Notes: generated from the letters alone by a model not told the origin. Positions 31,822 through 42,600 are shown, counted from the stretch's first letter. The stretch is DNA of 64,000 nucleotides from Closterium sp. Naga37s-1 (GCA_947471745.1 CANJKZ010000826.1:434001-498000), one strand, 5' to 3'. Translations and numbers: made by a program.

Positions 31822-33071
31822 GTGGGCCTCTGCAACAGCAAATAAGGTATCCGTCTCCCCTTGTACAGGAGCAACAGCAGCAGCAGCAGCAATTACGGAA
31901 TCCTTCCCCACGTGTACAGGAACAGCTGCAGCAGCAACAGCAGCTATTACGGTATCTTTCTCCACGTGTACAGGAACAGCAGCAGCAGCTACAGCAACAA
32001 GAGTTGCAGCAGCAGCAGCGACAACAGCAACAGGAGAATCAGCAGCCACAGCAATACCAGCAGTGGTCACAGCAGCAGCAGGGCTATCAGGAGCAGCAGC
32101 AGCGCCTTCAGCTGGCCCAATGGCAAATGACCCAAGTGGAGCTGCAAACGCAGCTGCAAGCATTGGAGCAACTAGCTGCCTCGGGCCAAACCTCCGCCGC
32201 AGCCTCGGCCCAAGCGGCAGCCTTGGTCCAAGCTGCAAGGCTTGAATCTCAAATCAAAGCTGCTCAGATTGAATATCAGCTGCAGAATTCTGCAGGTTCA
32301 GGTCAGATAGGCAATTCTTTTGCTGTAGCATCAGCCCAAGCCCAAGCCTCCCCGGTAAGGCTTCGGGAATCGCTGCTCAAGGCGCAGCAGGATAGGTTCG
32401 GAAAGTTTGAGAGCCCCTCGCCTCCGAACCTTCCACTTCCGAACCTCCGTCCCAGCTCTGGTCCAAACACCAGGGCATGGTTCGCGCATCCGCAGGCTCG
32501 GACTGAGCTTGAGGGGCCTATTTATGGGCCACCAGGGGGGTCTGTGGGTCGTGACACGTGGCAGCAGTACAGTGGTCCAGGTGGCTCCACGTCAGCATCA
32601 CCAACAGCAGCTGCGGCTGCCATTGCTGCTGCTAGAGCAGCAAGCGCGCGTAAATCCCGAGGGTACGGGCAAGCAGGAAGGAGCCCTGGATCAACTTATA
32701 ACGGATCCTCTAGAGGTTCTCCTAAAAAGGTTGGCAGGGGGGGAAAAGGGTTTCCCTACAACAGCAGCGGCAGCAGCAGTGGACCTGTGGTTTCGTATCC
32801 GCCTTTCTCTCCTAGAGCTGTTTTAGATTCGTCGCGCGCTATAGCACATAACGAGTCTGCTCTTAGTGATGCGTCAAGTGAGGGCAGCAGTGGGGTGGAC
32901 GCTCAAGGGGTCCATTTGCTGGAGCTGACGTGTGGGTGGCAGGATTTGTCTCATATTCCGAATGTACAGGTAACAGGGAGTGTCAGCCGCCCAGCTGTAT
33001 GCACGGTGAAGGAGAAGGATGATGAGGAGGCGCTGCCATCACAGGAAGAGTTTGATGCAGCCTTGTGCTGA
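30691..33071 (+). CDS. Glutamine-rich protein, terminal exon
   Basis: The frame stays open from a pyrimidine-tract acceptor (TTTCTTCAG, ending 30690) to TGA at 33071, about 792 codons; the first ATG inside is 31014 (685 aa). The N-terminal part is Ser/Pro/Arg-rich, with repeats of SPSPR followed by SYSQAA. Residues from 31550 to 32120 are mostly Gln, interrupted by three LRYPSPRVQEQ-type units. Then come an Ala/Gln helix region and a Ser/Gly-rich stretch. The end LLELTCGWQDLSHIPNVQVT is the only part that looks like a conserved globular or short linear motif. I do not recognise the family; Gln-rich coiled-coil transcription or RNP cofactors look similar. Upstream exon(s) were not found. Confidence 0.65.
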
Positions 33072-33142
33072 CGCCGGTGTCTGTTGTGTTGCGCGCACAC
33101 TCAGGCACTGTAATTCATTCAAAGAGGCGGTGGGAGGATAAG

Positions 33143-33199
33143 AAGGATGGTGAAGAGGCGCTGCTATCACAGGAAGACCTTGATGCAGCCATGTGTTGA
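33143..33199 (+). pseudogene. Duplicate of the glutamine-rich gene's last 18 codons and stop
   Basis: The sequence encodes KDGEEALLSQEDLDAAMC and a TGA, a diverged copy of the gene's own end (EEALPSQEEFDAALC, stop 33071) 128 bp downstream. It is a tandem partial duplication and could act as an alternative C-terminus if the first stop were spliced out. Confidence 0.75.
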
Positions 33200-33579
33200 A
33201 GCAAGGTTTTTTGGGAGTGCACATGCACTGGTCCTCAGGAAAACCTTCATTGACAACCACTAGGTGAATGGCTCATTATGCTTTCTTTATTTCTTTTTAT
33301 ACAGTTATTCCTTCTTGGTTCTTGTTCATCATGGGTTGCTAATGTTCCGAGGTTCCAATTGGTTTTTCTCATTGGGGTCAGGACAGATCCGCTTATTGAT
33401 TTTGTGCTGGTGAGGTGCAGTATGATTGCACCGTATGTACCATGGAAAGATCTATGATATATTGGTTTGCACTCCAACGCGTACCACACTGTGCCCCGGC
33501 CCCCGGGCCTCAACCACTCTTCCTGTAAAATAACATTTCATAAAGTCGCGGTGTTCCCTCTCCATATACCCATCCAAAT

Positions 33580-33806
33580 GCAAACCAGTCTGAATATAAA
33601 ACCCATACATATCTTGAACACCTTTAGCTTCAACTGTGCCGCACTCAAGCATCTTGAGTTGGGTGAAATCCTCAGGCAGAGTAGCCAGCTGCTTGCAACC
33701 ATTTAGGCTAAACTTCTTAAAGTGGTGTGGTATATCAGCTCTGTATATCTATAGCCCGTGTATCTCCAGCCACCTCAGCCGCCGCAAGGCAGAACCAAAC
33801 CCTTCC
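33580..33806 (-). pseudogene. Remnant of a third F-box/LRR gene
   Basis: On the minus strand the end of the LRR gene is readable in pieces: EGFGSALRRLRWLEIHGL next to the satellite, then CKQLATLPEDFTQLKML and GVQDMYGFYIQTG. These match the C-terminal third of the gene at 39.4-42.0 kb, with about 100 residues missing between the first two pieces. The 5' part is replaced by the CCATA satellite. Confidence 0.8.
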
Positions 33807-33808
33807 GT

Positions 33809-34216
33809 ACCATACCAGACCATACCATACCATACCATACCATACCATACCATACCATACCATACCATACCATACCATACCATACCATACCATACCATAC
33901 CATACCATACCATACCATACCATACCATACCATACCATACCATACCATACCAAACCATACCATACCATACCATACCATACCATACCATACCATACCATAC
34001 CATACCATACCATACCATACCATACTAGACCATTCGATACCATACGATACCATACGATACCATACCATACGATACCATACCATACGATACCATACGATAC
34101 CATACCATACCATACCATACCATACCATACCATACCATACCATACCATACCATACCATACCATACCATACCATACCATACCATACCATACCATACCATAC
34201 CATACCATACCATACC
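33809..34216. repeat. (CCATA)n satellite, about 400 bp
   Basis: A pentanucleotide array of about 80 units is interrupted by CGATA and CAAAC variants around 33950 and 34026-34100. All six frames give Tyr/His/Thr or Val/Trp/Tyr shadow ORFs. It separates the LRR remnant from the truncated GCKR-like copy. Confidence 0.97.
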
Positions 34217-34385
34217 ACCCTACACCATACCATACTACACCACACCACACATACTATACCCTGCATCCATATGCCCACACACGCCTACCTTCAGCAATGC
34301 AGGTAGCCCTCCTGCAATGAGGAAGTGGAAGCAGGGCGGCAGGCCATATGAGAGGAGATACAGCGGCATGGCATGCCCACATCTA

Positions 34386-34435
34386 CGTGATTGAAGAATT
34401 GTTTTGAGACGTCTCAAAACAATTCTTCAATCACG
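34386..34435. repeat. Perfect 50-bp palindrome (GAGACGTCTC core)
   Basis: The left half starts CGTGATTGAAGAATTG, the centre is TTTTGAGACGTCTCAAAA, and the right half ends CACG; all 25 base pairs match. It lies between two copies of a roughly 45-bp direct repeat starting AGGCCATATGAGAGGAG (34342 and 34436). Confidence 0.97.
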
Positions 34436-35919
34436 AGGCCATATGAGAGGAGATACAGCAGCACGGCATGGCCACATCTGCCCATACCATGCACAACCCC
34501 CCTTCCGCCGCCCCACATACACACACGCATGCACTCTCACATGCCCACCTTGAGTAGGGCCGGTAGGCCCCCTGCAATGAGGAAGTGGAAGCAGGGCGGC
34601 AGGCCGTATCTCCTGAGCACACCACACCACACCACACCACACCATACCATACTATACTCCGCATGCCCACACACACCTACCTTCAGCAATGCCGGCAGCC
34701 CCCCTGCAATGAGGAAGTGGAAGCAGGGTGGAAGGCCGTATGAGAGGAGATACAGCGGCATGCCCACATCTGCCCATACCATGCACAACCCCCCTTCCGC
34801 CGCCCCACATACACACATGCATGCACTCTCACATGCGCACCTTGAGAAGCGCCAGTAGGCCCCCTGCAATGAGGAAGTGGAAGCAGGGCGGCAGGCTGTA
34901 TCTCCTGAGCACAGCATACCATACCATACCACACCACACCACACCACCACACCACACCACACCACACCTACCTTCAGCAATGCAGGCAGCCCTCCTGCGA
35001 TGAGGAAGTGGAAGCAGGGCGGCAGGCCGTATCTCCTGAGCACTGCGTTGAAACAGAGAACCACCTGCAGGTGATTTTTCAAGTGGTTGGCTGGAAAGGC
35101 GGATGATGGTCCAATTCAAAGCATTGTGCACTATGAAACTGTTCACAATGTGAGATTGTTCGAGATTAATGGAAATTTGAATAAACAGATCATGTTTCGC
35201 TTTGAAGCGCTCAATAAATAACTGTATTTCGCGTAATTATTTATCCAAGAATTCATGAGTGTAAGTTGCAACACTCACACTGCGTTACACAACAATGCTC
35301 AAAGGTCCAACAGGAAACAAATGGAGGGAATAACAAGATTTTCCGAGCGGGAAGGGAAAATTAAAATGGGAGGCAGAGGGGAAGGGACGATGCGGGGGAG
35401 GGGAACCCCTTTATAAACGGAAAAACACCTGGAAGGCAACAAAGAAGAACCTGGAAGGTAAAGAAAACGGCACCTGACATGTGAACAAGGCAGCACCTAA
35501 AAGGCTATTCTGCCACTGGTGCCAGCACCTGCCACCACCACTGCACTATCCTGAGTTATGGGGCCGTGATGGGGACCAGGATTGGGAGGAAGGGGAGAGA
35601 AGGGAGAGTCGATGGGGGTTTTGAGTCGACTCAACACCAAAAAGACAGGCTATTTTGCCGCTGGTGCCAGCACCTGACACCAGACTCAGCACCTGCCGCT
35701 GGTGTAGAGGTGTGGGGAGGGGGGTTAAGAGGAGGTATGGGGTGGTTGGAGAGAGGTGCACGGGGGGCGGGGAGGGGGTGACAGGAGGTATCGGGTAGTA
35801 GTCTCCCTGGCCCCTCCTACACACACCCACATGCACGCATGCACTTACACACCTTAAGTAAGGCAGGTAATCTCCCCTGCAATGAGGAAGTGGAAGCAGG
35901 ACGGCAGGCCATATCTCCT

Positions 35920-35993
35920 GAGCACACCATACCACACCACACCACACCACACCACACCACACCACACCACACCACACCACACCACACCACACA
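35920..35993. repeat. (CCACA)n microsatellite
   Basis: About fourteen units lie in the intron next to an exon 4 copy. Shorter relatives occur at 34618-34660 and 34930-34968, suggesting that they were duplicated with the exon block. Confidence 0.9.
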
Positions 35994-37099
35994 TACCATA
36001 CCCTGCATCCATATGCCGATACACACCTACCTTCAGCAATGCAGGCAGCCCCCCTGCAATGAGGAAGTGGAAGCACGGCGGCAGGCCGTATCTCTTGAGC
36101 ACAGCGTTGAAACAGAGAACCACCTGCAGGAGAATATTCAGGTGGTTGGTCAGGTGGTTGTCCAATCCAATGCATTGAGCACTACCAAACCATTCATGAT
36201 GTGAGAGTGTTCGAGGTTATTCAAATTTGAATAAACAGATCATGTTTTGCCTTGAAGCGGTTCGATGACGGTATTCTATTAATTTTTTAGAAGGACTCAT
36301 GATTGTAAGTTGCAACTCTCACACTGCGTTACATACACAACGACAAGGCTCAAAGGTCCAACAAAAACAAATGGAGGACAGAACACGATTGCCAGAGGGG
36401 AAAGGGAAACTAAAAGGGGAAGGGGAAGGAGAAGGTGTGGGGGGGGGGAGGAAAGCGGACAGGTGAACAAGGAAACACCTGAAAGGCTATTCTGCTGCTG
36501 GTGCCAGCACCTGACACCACCACTGCACTATCCTGAGGGCAGGGGTGGTGGTAGTGGGGAGTATAAATGCGGGCGGGGAGAAGGGGAGAAGGCAGTGGGG
36601 AGCATAAGTGGGAGGGGAAGATGTGAGTGAGAGGGGGGCATACGAGCGGGGAGAAGGGGAGAAGGCAGTGGGGAGCAGGATTTGGAGGGGAGAGGTGGGT
36701 GAGTGGGGGCATGTACTACTGACACCACCACTGCACTATCCTAAGAGATGAGGCAGGGGTGGTGGGGTGGATGATGCGAGCGGAGAGCTGGGGAGAAGGC
36801 AGTGGGGAGCAGGATTTGGAGGGAAGAGGTGGGTGAACAGGGGGCATGCGAGTGGTGCCAGCACCTGACACCACCACTGCGCTATCCTGAGTTACAGAGT
36901 GGTGGGGCACGGTTGGGAGGGGAAGAGGTGGGTGAGAGGGGGCATACGAGTGGTATCAGCACCTGACACCACCACTGCACTATCCTGAGGGATGAGGCGG
37001 TGGGACCATGAAAGGAGGAAGGAAGGAGAGAGGGGGAAAAGGCAAGGGAACGGGAAACAGCAGATTTTTTAGGCGCCTCAAAAATCGCCTCAAAGAGGA

Positions 37100-37345
37100 A
37101 TGAGGCGGTGGGACCATGAAAGGGAGGAAGAAAGGAGAGAGAAAGGCAAGAGAACAGGAAACAGCAGCATGCAATGGAGAAGAGAAAGAGAACGAGAACG
37201 AGACCGAGGAAGAGCAAGATGAGGGGTGAAGGGCAGGGGAGGGCAGGGGTGGGCTGAGGAGGCAAATAGGAAAAAGGAGGAGATAAAGAAAAAAGAGAAA
37301 GAGAAAGAGGAGGAGGGAAAGGAGGGACGGGGGAGGACGGACAGC
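37100..37345. other. Purine-rich intron DNA
   Basis: This GA-rich stretch on the plus strand (pyrimidine-rich on the coding minus strand) lies between exon 2 and exon 3 of copy 2. Nothing else is visible. The flanking G-rich 37.40-37.66 kb part is similar filler. Confidence 0.5.
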
Positions 37346-37611
37346 TTGCCTTGGAGAAAGAGACGATTTCAGCCGCCACTGCTGTGAGCTGATCCACCAC
37401 TCGAATGGTCTGATGTAGACAAGGGGGGAGTAAGGGCGGACAGGGAGGACGGGCGGACAGGGAGGACGGGCGGACAGGGGGGACGGGCGGTTAGGGGTGA
37501 GGGGCGGACAGGGAGGAGGGGTGGACAGGGGGGAGAGGTGGACAGGTAGGTGGGGAAGGGGACGGACAGGGGAGAAGGGAGGGGGGCGGACAGGGGGGAG
37601 TGGGGGAGAGC

Positions 37612-37775
37612 GAACAGGGGGAAGGGGAGGGAGGCAGAAAGGGCGAAAAAGACTCAAAGGGTGTTAACAGAGTGTTTTGAGACGTCTCAAAACACTCCTT
37701 TTTTCACGAGAGCGAATAGGGGGAAGGGGAGGGAGGCGGAAAGGGCGAAAAAGACTCTAAGGGTGCTAACAGAGC
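37612..37775. repeat. Direct duplication split by a palindromic insert
   Basis: The block starting GAACAGGGGGAAGGGGAGGG near 37612 is repeated near 37711 (GAATAGGGGG...). Between them, at 37659-37708, lies a half-preserved 50-bp element centred on GAGACGTCTC whose right arm ends TTTTTTCACG. Confidence 0.85.
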
Positions 37776-38221
37776 GTTGAGGAACTTCCCAGTATGTACA
37801 AGCTGGACGCAGCACACCAGAACTATTTTAGAATTCTCAAAAACTTCCCAGTATGTACAAGCTGGATGCAGCACACCAGAACCCACGAACAGCTCAAAGC
37901 ACCCTCACTCTCTGCCCCATACTCACCCCTCTGCACTCCTCTCCCCTCTGCACTCCCCCCAGACACTCTCGCCTCTGCGCTCATTCCTCTGCAACCCCCC
38001 CGATCCCCCCCCCCCCCTCCCCCCCCTCCTCCCGCTCCCCCCCTCTGCGCTCCCCCCTCTGCAATCTCCCCTCTGCAATCCCCACCGTTCGTATATCGGC
38101 CTACTGGGAGGCAGACTTGGGACGGGAAAGCAAACCAGGCAAACACTGTGCTCTCTCAGTGTGCTTTGAAGGAAGCTGCCGGTTTTCGCGAATGTTACAA
38201 GATATTTCGCAAGCGAGACCG

Positions 38222-38577
38222 TTAAAACCAGAGTCTCACGTAGATCAATTGTTTTGCAGTTGATGACTTGACCTTGGTTAGGATTGGATGGCGAGGTGTA
38301 AAGAATGACGAGGGGTGTGGCGAGGGGTGCGAAGGAAACACAAATCGCAGTTTGTGTCCGAACCAACCAGGCACGGAAATTGGTTCGGTGCCAAAGCTAG
38401 AACACCAGCAATTTGTGCGAGCATCCCGAAAGTCTCATGTACCAGGGAAAACGTCAGGTGTCGCACAGTCAATTGCCAGACCAATCCCTAGACTTCGCCA
38501 CCTCAAACAGGGTGACTCAGCATCAATTGTTTTGCAGTTGATGACAATTTTCCTTACGTGAGACCCTGGTTTTAAAC
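38222..38577. mobile_element. MITE-like TIR element in intron 1 of copy 2, about 355 bp
   Basis: The terminal inverted repeats are TTAAAACCAGAGTCTCACGTA at the left and, complemented, TTTAAAACCAGGGTCTCACG at the right. An internal direct repeat, ATCAATTGTTTTGCAGTTG, lies just inside both ends (38244 and 38523). It is absent from intron 1 of the complete gene, so it inserted after the duplication. No coding capacity. Confidence 0.75.
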
Positions 38578-38748
38578 GCTCACCTCTTCGTCCATCAGGC
38601 CGGGGTAACCCGCATAGCCGGCGAAAAGCTGCGCGTCGCACGCGCGGAAAACTCGCACGATTTCGTCCGGCGACGCGACGTCTATCGCCGAGGACATCTC
38701 ATTCGGTCGCTCTGTGAGAGGCAGCTCGTGCGACCGCACTTGCGACAT

Positions 38749-39447
38749 CGTATGCGACTGCGAATGCGAATGCGAATGCGACTGTCAATGTGGAAACCGT
38801 GCGACGCTAGCAGGGACGATTCTATTTCGAGTTTACTCCGGCTACACCTCGTGTCTACGTAATACTTCGTTATAAGGCGCCCCAACACTGCTTCCTCATC
38901 TTGTCAGTTTGCGTCTATACGCAAGCATCCGTAACACTCAAGTGACACAGCGCCTCAAAGGCTGTGCACTGCACAAGTCTGCTGTTTTGTTCCCATTCTT
39001 TACCACCCACCCACTCTTTCCAACTGACTTCATGTTATGAATGACCAAGGCGTGGTACATTCGAACAAAACGACGAAATTCGTAACCAATTTTTGCTGTT
39101 CCATTCTTGACGAAACTTGAGGTTCTGCAAAAACCTCTGGCGAAAAACCATACGAAACGTTCGAAGCTGGATACTTTTTCAAACTTGATCACTTTCACAA
39201 TTTAGAATTCGAGGAACCACGCCTTGACGTTCATTTGGTCGCGTGTTCGGTTCCACAAGCCATCTTCTGTAGAACTTGAGAATGAGCAGAGCAGAAGCGA
39301 GGATACATAGGTCACTCCGTTGAAGATTTGCAAGGATAAGCTCATAGCTTATTGTGCCTTGCCAACTCTCGTAGAGAGAGCGTTTTTCCCACAGACAGAC
39401 ATTACTCGCAATCACCAGATCCACAGAGAGCTTATACTCCAAATGCC
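38749..39447. promoter_or_regulatory. Putative bidirectional promoter between GCKR-like copy 2 and the F-box/LRR gene
   Basis: The two genes are transcribed away from each other across 700 bp. The GCKR side (38749-38960) matches 2640-2860 and the LRR side (38930-39300) matches 51190-51480, including CCACCCACCCACTCTT and GGCG-GTACATT-type blocks. Conservation across duplicates suggests that the pair was duplicated as a unit. No specific factor site can be named. Confidence 0.5.
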
Positions 39448-41973
39448 ATGCCTCCCTCATACATCAACAACCTCTCAGATGACCTCCTCGTTAAGATCTT
39501 CTGGCATTCCCAGAACCACGTCCCCTCTCGCCGCCAACTCAAAAGCACTATCCGTTCATTGTATTCCGTCTTGCCACTACCGAGGTACACCTCCGAAAAC
39601 CCGTATGGCGAACATCTCAGCAGCTCAGGCGAAAGCATTCCGGAATCTTCCTCCTTGCAGCGGAACGTCGAGAATACTACTAGTTATACTCCATTGTCAG
39701 CTCCTACCGTGCTTACAGATCCCGCATATAATCTCCTCATCGCTTCCATCTGCACGCGCTGGCGTCGCCTGGCTCGCCGTGAGGTCTCAATGCTCGTCGT
39801 GAAGAAAAACGTCGTCGTTTCGATTCAAGATCTCACAGCTGCCGTTAAATGCTTCCCGAACCTCTCCCATCTGCATCTCAACGACAATAGCGTAGAGACT
39901 ATCAACGACGCGTTTTTCGACTTCCTCGCTTCGTCATGCCCTAAATTGGTGTCGCTGCACGTGGGGAGAGAAATTACGTCGAAATTGGAGTGGTCCTGGC
40001 AGAAGGAGCATCCGGTGACCGAAACCGGCTTGGACCGATTCATTCGTCGCTGCACTCAACTGCAGCACCTCACGCTCTACTGCTTGCATTACTACGGGAA
40101 GCTGCCGGATTCTCTCTCACTCCTCACCAACCTTCACACCCTTGCTCTCACCGAAGGCTCGCCTCTCCACGCTCCGGGATTTACGAAATTGTCGTCTCTC
40201 ACTGCTCTCTCCGTCGGTATTCCCGATAAGGAAGATCTGAATCTCGCGAATCTCTCTCATCTCCCAGCTGTCACCACCCTCGTTCTATTCGACCAGACAT
40301 GTCTAGATTTAGAACGCGGTGGCGCATCCTACCCCTTTTCATTCGCTCAAATGCCGTCGCTGAAAGCCCTGGAATTCCACGCGTGTAGTCCGCGGTTCGA
40401 GCTGATGTTTCCGTCAGGAATGACGTTTAGCCGTCTCGAGCGACTGCGTATCAGTGACTGCGATCAGCTTGAGCAACTTCCTGACGACGTCGGCGAGCTA
40501 CTGCCCAGGCTTCGCGATCTGAGCTTGTGCGGATGCATATATTTTACCGAGCTGCCCGAACAGTTTACTTCCCTAATCTGCCTGGAGCAGCTGACGATTT
40601 CAACGTGCGAGGTGGTCAGCCTGTGCAAAGATTTCGGAAATCTGCCGGCTTTGAAAACGCTGACGTTGAACTCCGTGCCTCTCTGGAATCTTCCGGATTC
40701 GTTCAACCAGCTGACATCCCTTGAAACCCTTTGCCTGTCCTACTGCCACGGGCTTTTCGATCTGCCTGAAGATTTCGGTTTTCTCACCGCACTCAAATCC
40801 TTGAGTATCCTCAACACGTCGTCCCCGATGCTTCCAGAAGACATAGGCTCACTCATCAATCTCCAAACCTTCAGCCTAACAGAGCATGAGTCGCAGCAGC
40901 TGCTTCCATCCTCCTTCACGCAGCTGTCTTCCCTCACAAGTCTCCATCTCACTGAGTGTATGGTACTAGCTGAACTTCCAAAGGACGTGGGGAAGCTGAG
41001 AAATCTGCGGGAATTGACCATCCAGGCCTGTCCTAACATTAAGAAGCTTCCAGAATCTGTCACTGACCTTGTCAACTTAGAGGTTCTGAAAGTTGTCGAC
41101 TGCAGCAGCCTTACTTCAATCCCCACCACCTTGGCCCACCTTACAAGGCTCAAAACCTTGGCATTTGCCAAGCTACCCCAGTTAGCACAATTATTTACAT
41201 CCTTCCCCTGTGTCCTCGAGTTTCTTTCGCTAGGAAGCTTCAAGCGGCCCGTCCCTTCGCTGGAAATTTCAGAACTGCCAAAGCTGAGGGAATTGGTCCT
41301 AAATGGTGTGGGGCTTACGGGTGGACTTGCCTCTGGTCTGACTCTGCCGTCTCTGGACCTCTTACAGCTGGTGTTGATCGGAGAGGCAGAGGGATTCCCG
41401 TTGCCTCTGGAACTCCTTGCTAACCTCCGCAGCTTGATCATCTGCAATGCTGCTTGCATGAAGAAGCTTCCGGAAGGATTTGGTTCGGCCTTGCGGCGGC
41501 TGAGGCGGCTGGAGATTCAGCGGGCTGAGGAGTTAACAGAGCTACCAGAGAGTTTCACCGAGCTTCAGTCCCTGACATCCGTTGAAATGCATGCACCCAA
41601 GCTGTCCTCTCTTCCAGAGGGCATCGGGGCGATATCCCGATTTCGTCAGCTGAATTTGGCCAAGTGCTCATCACTTACCCAGCTCCCTGCTTCTCTCACC
41701 GAGCTCTCGTGTCTTCATGAGCTGAACCTCAGCTGCACCCCCATACGCTCCCTGCCATGCCACTTCGGACAGCTGAGCCGGCTTAAGAAACTAAACCTGG
41801 ATGGATGCAAGGAGTTGGCTGCTCTGTCGGAGGATTTCACCCAGCTCAAGATGCTGCACAGCTTGAGTGTTAAAGGGCGTGGCGAGATTGCGTTTGAGGA
41901 TGTGAGAGATATGTATGGGTTGCAGGTTCATACTGATTTTGATCATGATCCTCTTTCAGATTTGCCTTTTTGA
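39448..41973 (+). CDS. F-box/leucine-rich-repeat protein, intact
   Basis: The single-exon frame gives 841 aa from ATG 39448. An upstream in-frame ATG at 39352 exists, but the paralog at 51848 shares only the MPPSYIN start. Residues 7-20 (NLSDDLLVKIFWHS) and about 100-125 (LLIASICTRWRRLARREVSML) form an F-box split by a Ser/Pro-rich insert of roughly 70 residues. Two early LRRs (FPNLSHLHLNDNSVETINDA, then LVSLHVG) follow. About 20 plant-type repeats of the form LPxxxxxLxxLxxLxLxxC then run to residue 820. F-box/LRR proteins usually present substrates to SCF ubiquitin ligases; the substrate here is unknown. The repeats resemble those of plant NLRs, but there is no NB-ARC domain. Confidence 0.85.
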   Translation: MPPSYINNLSDDLLVKIFWHSQNHVPSRRQLKSTIRSLYSVLPLPRYTSENPYGEHLSSSGESIPESSSLQRNVENTTSYTPLSAPTVLTDPAYNLLIASICTRWRRLARREVSMLVVKKNVVVSIQDLTAAVKCFPNLSHLHLNDNSVETINDAFFDFLASSCPKLVSLHVGREITSKLEWSWQKEHPVTETGLDRFIRRCTQLQHLTLYCLHYYGKLPDSLSLLTNLHTLALTEGSPLHAPGFTKLSSLTALSVGIPDKEDLNLANLSHLPAVTTLVLFDQTCLDLERGGASYPFSFAQMPSLKALEFHACSPRFELMFPSGMTFSRLERLRISDCDQLEQLPDDVGELLPRLRDLSLCGCIYFTELPEQFTSLICLEQLTISTCEVVSLCKDFGNLPALKTLTLNSVPLWNLPDSFNQLTSLETLCLSYCHGLFDLPEDFGFLTALKSLSILNTSSPMLPEDIGSLINLQTFSLTEHESQQLLPSSFTQLSSLTSLHLTECMVLAELPKDVGKLRNLRELTIQACPNIKKLPESVTDLVNLEVLKVVDCSSLTSIPTTLAHLTRLKTLAFAKLPQLAQLFTSFPCVLEFLSLGSFKRPVPSLEISELPKLRELVLNGVGLTGGLASGLTLPSLDLLQLVLIGEAEGFPLPLELLANLRSLIICNAACMKKLPEGFGSALRRLRRLEIQRAEELTELPESFTELQSLTSVEMHAPKLSSLPEGIGAISRFRQLNLAKCSSLTQLPASLTELSCLHELNLSCTPIRSLPCHFGQLSRLKKLNLDGCKELAALSEDFTQLKMLHSLSVKGRGEIAFEDVRDMYGLQVHTDFDHDPLSDLPF

Positions 41974-42484
41974 AATGTCAAACAATATGAGATGATGCGT
42001 GATGCATCCAATCCAACGTCTATGTTTTCGATTCCTGCTTTATTGTATGGAGAATATTAACTCCCGAAGTAGTCGTTACCGGTATGGTGAGCTATAGGTG
42101 CAATGCAACCCAAGGGTTGTTCATGGTAAATTAGCTTATTGCTTAGTGATGGAATGCAGCATTGTTGTAGAGAATTTGTTATATCAGCCTGGATGTATAT
42201 TCTACTGACTTTGTGAAGCAGATGCTCTGTTTCATCCCCATCCACTGACTCCCACTCACTCCCCTCCTCACTGTGATCTTCGTCCCCCTTCTCATACCCC
42301 CCCTCAGATGTATCCTCTCTCTTCTCCTCAGCTACAGCCAATTCCTCTTCCACTCCTGATTCCCTCCCCACCAGCACCTCCGAATCACTGCTCCCTTCCT
42401 CCATCTCTTCCACCTCTTCCTCCTCCTCCCCTTCCTCCTCCCCTTCCACCCCTTGCTCTTCCGCTCCGCCCTCTTCTTGCTCAC

Positions 42485-42600
42485 CACCCCCCTCTTCTCC
42501 CTCCTCCTCCTCCTCCTCCTCCTCCTCCTCCTCCTCCTCCTCCTCCTCCTCCTCCTCCTCCTCCTCCTCCTCCTCCTCCTCCTCCTCCTCCTCCTCCCTT
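42485..42600. repeat. (CTC)n tract inside the acidic-domain coding sequence
   Basis: An almost pure trinucleotide run encodes about 35 consecutive Glu on the minus strand. The intact gene has a mixed Glu/Gly stretch at the same place (19140-19400), so the run expanded after duplication. Confidence 0.95.

Larger units (their letters stand above)
34280..38748 (-). pseudogene. GCKR-like copy 2, exons 1-4 only
   Basis: On the minus strand exon 1 (38748-38584, 55 codons, MSQVRSHELPLTERPN start) and exon 2 (37409-37350) are single. Exon 3 (GAGTSGRIAF) recurs near 36980, 36880, 36730, 36515, 35680 and 35530. Exon 4 (FLIAGGLPALL) recurs near 36080, 35900, 35030, 34890, 34720, 34590 and 34330. A block of exon 3 plus exon 4 plus about 300 bp of intron (with AATTTGAATAAACAGATCATG) is itself duplicated at 34.9-35.55 and 35.85-36.55 kb. 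Exons 5-13 are missing to the left, where the satellite and LRR remnant begin, so no complete protein can come from here. Confidence 0.8.

Noticed and set aside
31489..32245. Alanine-rich frames on both strands opposite the glutamine-rich gene
   Set aside because: CAG repeats read in other frames give poly-Ala and poly-Ser; the Gln frame alone extends into non-repeat sequence on both sides.
33727..34320. Tyr/His/Thr-repeat proteins
   Set aside because: These are all frames of the CCATA pentanucleotide satellite.
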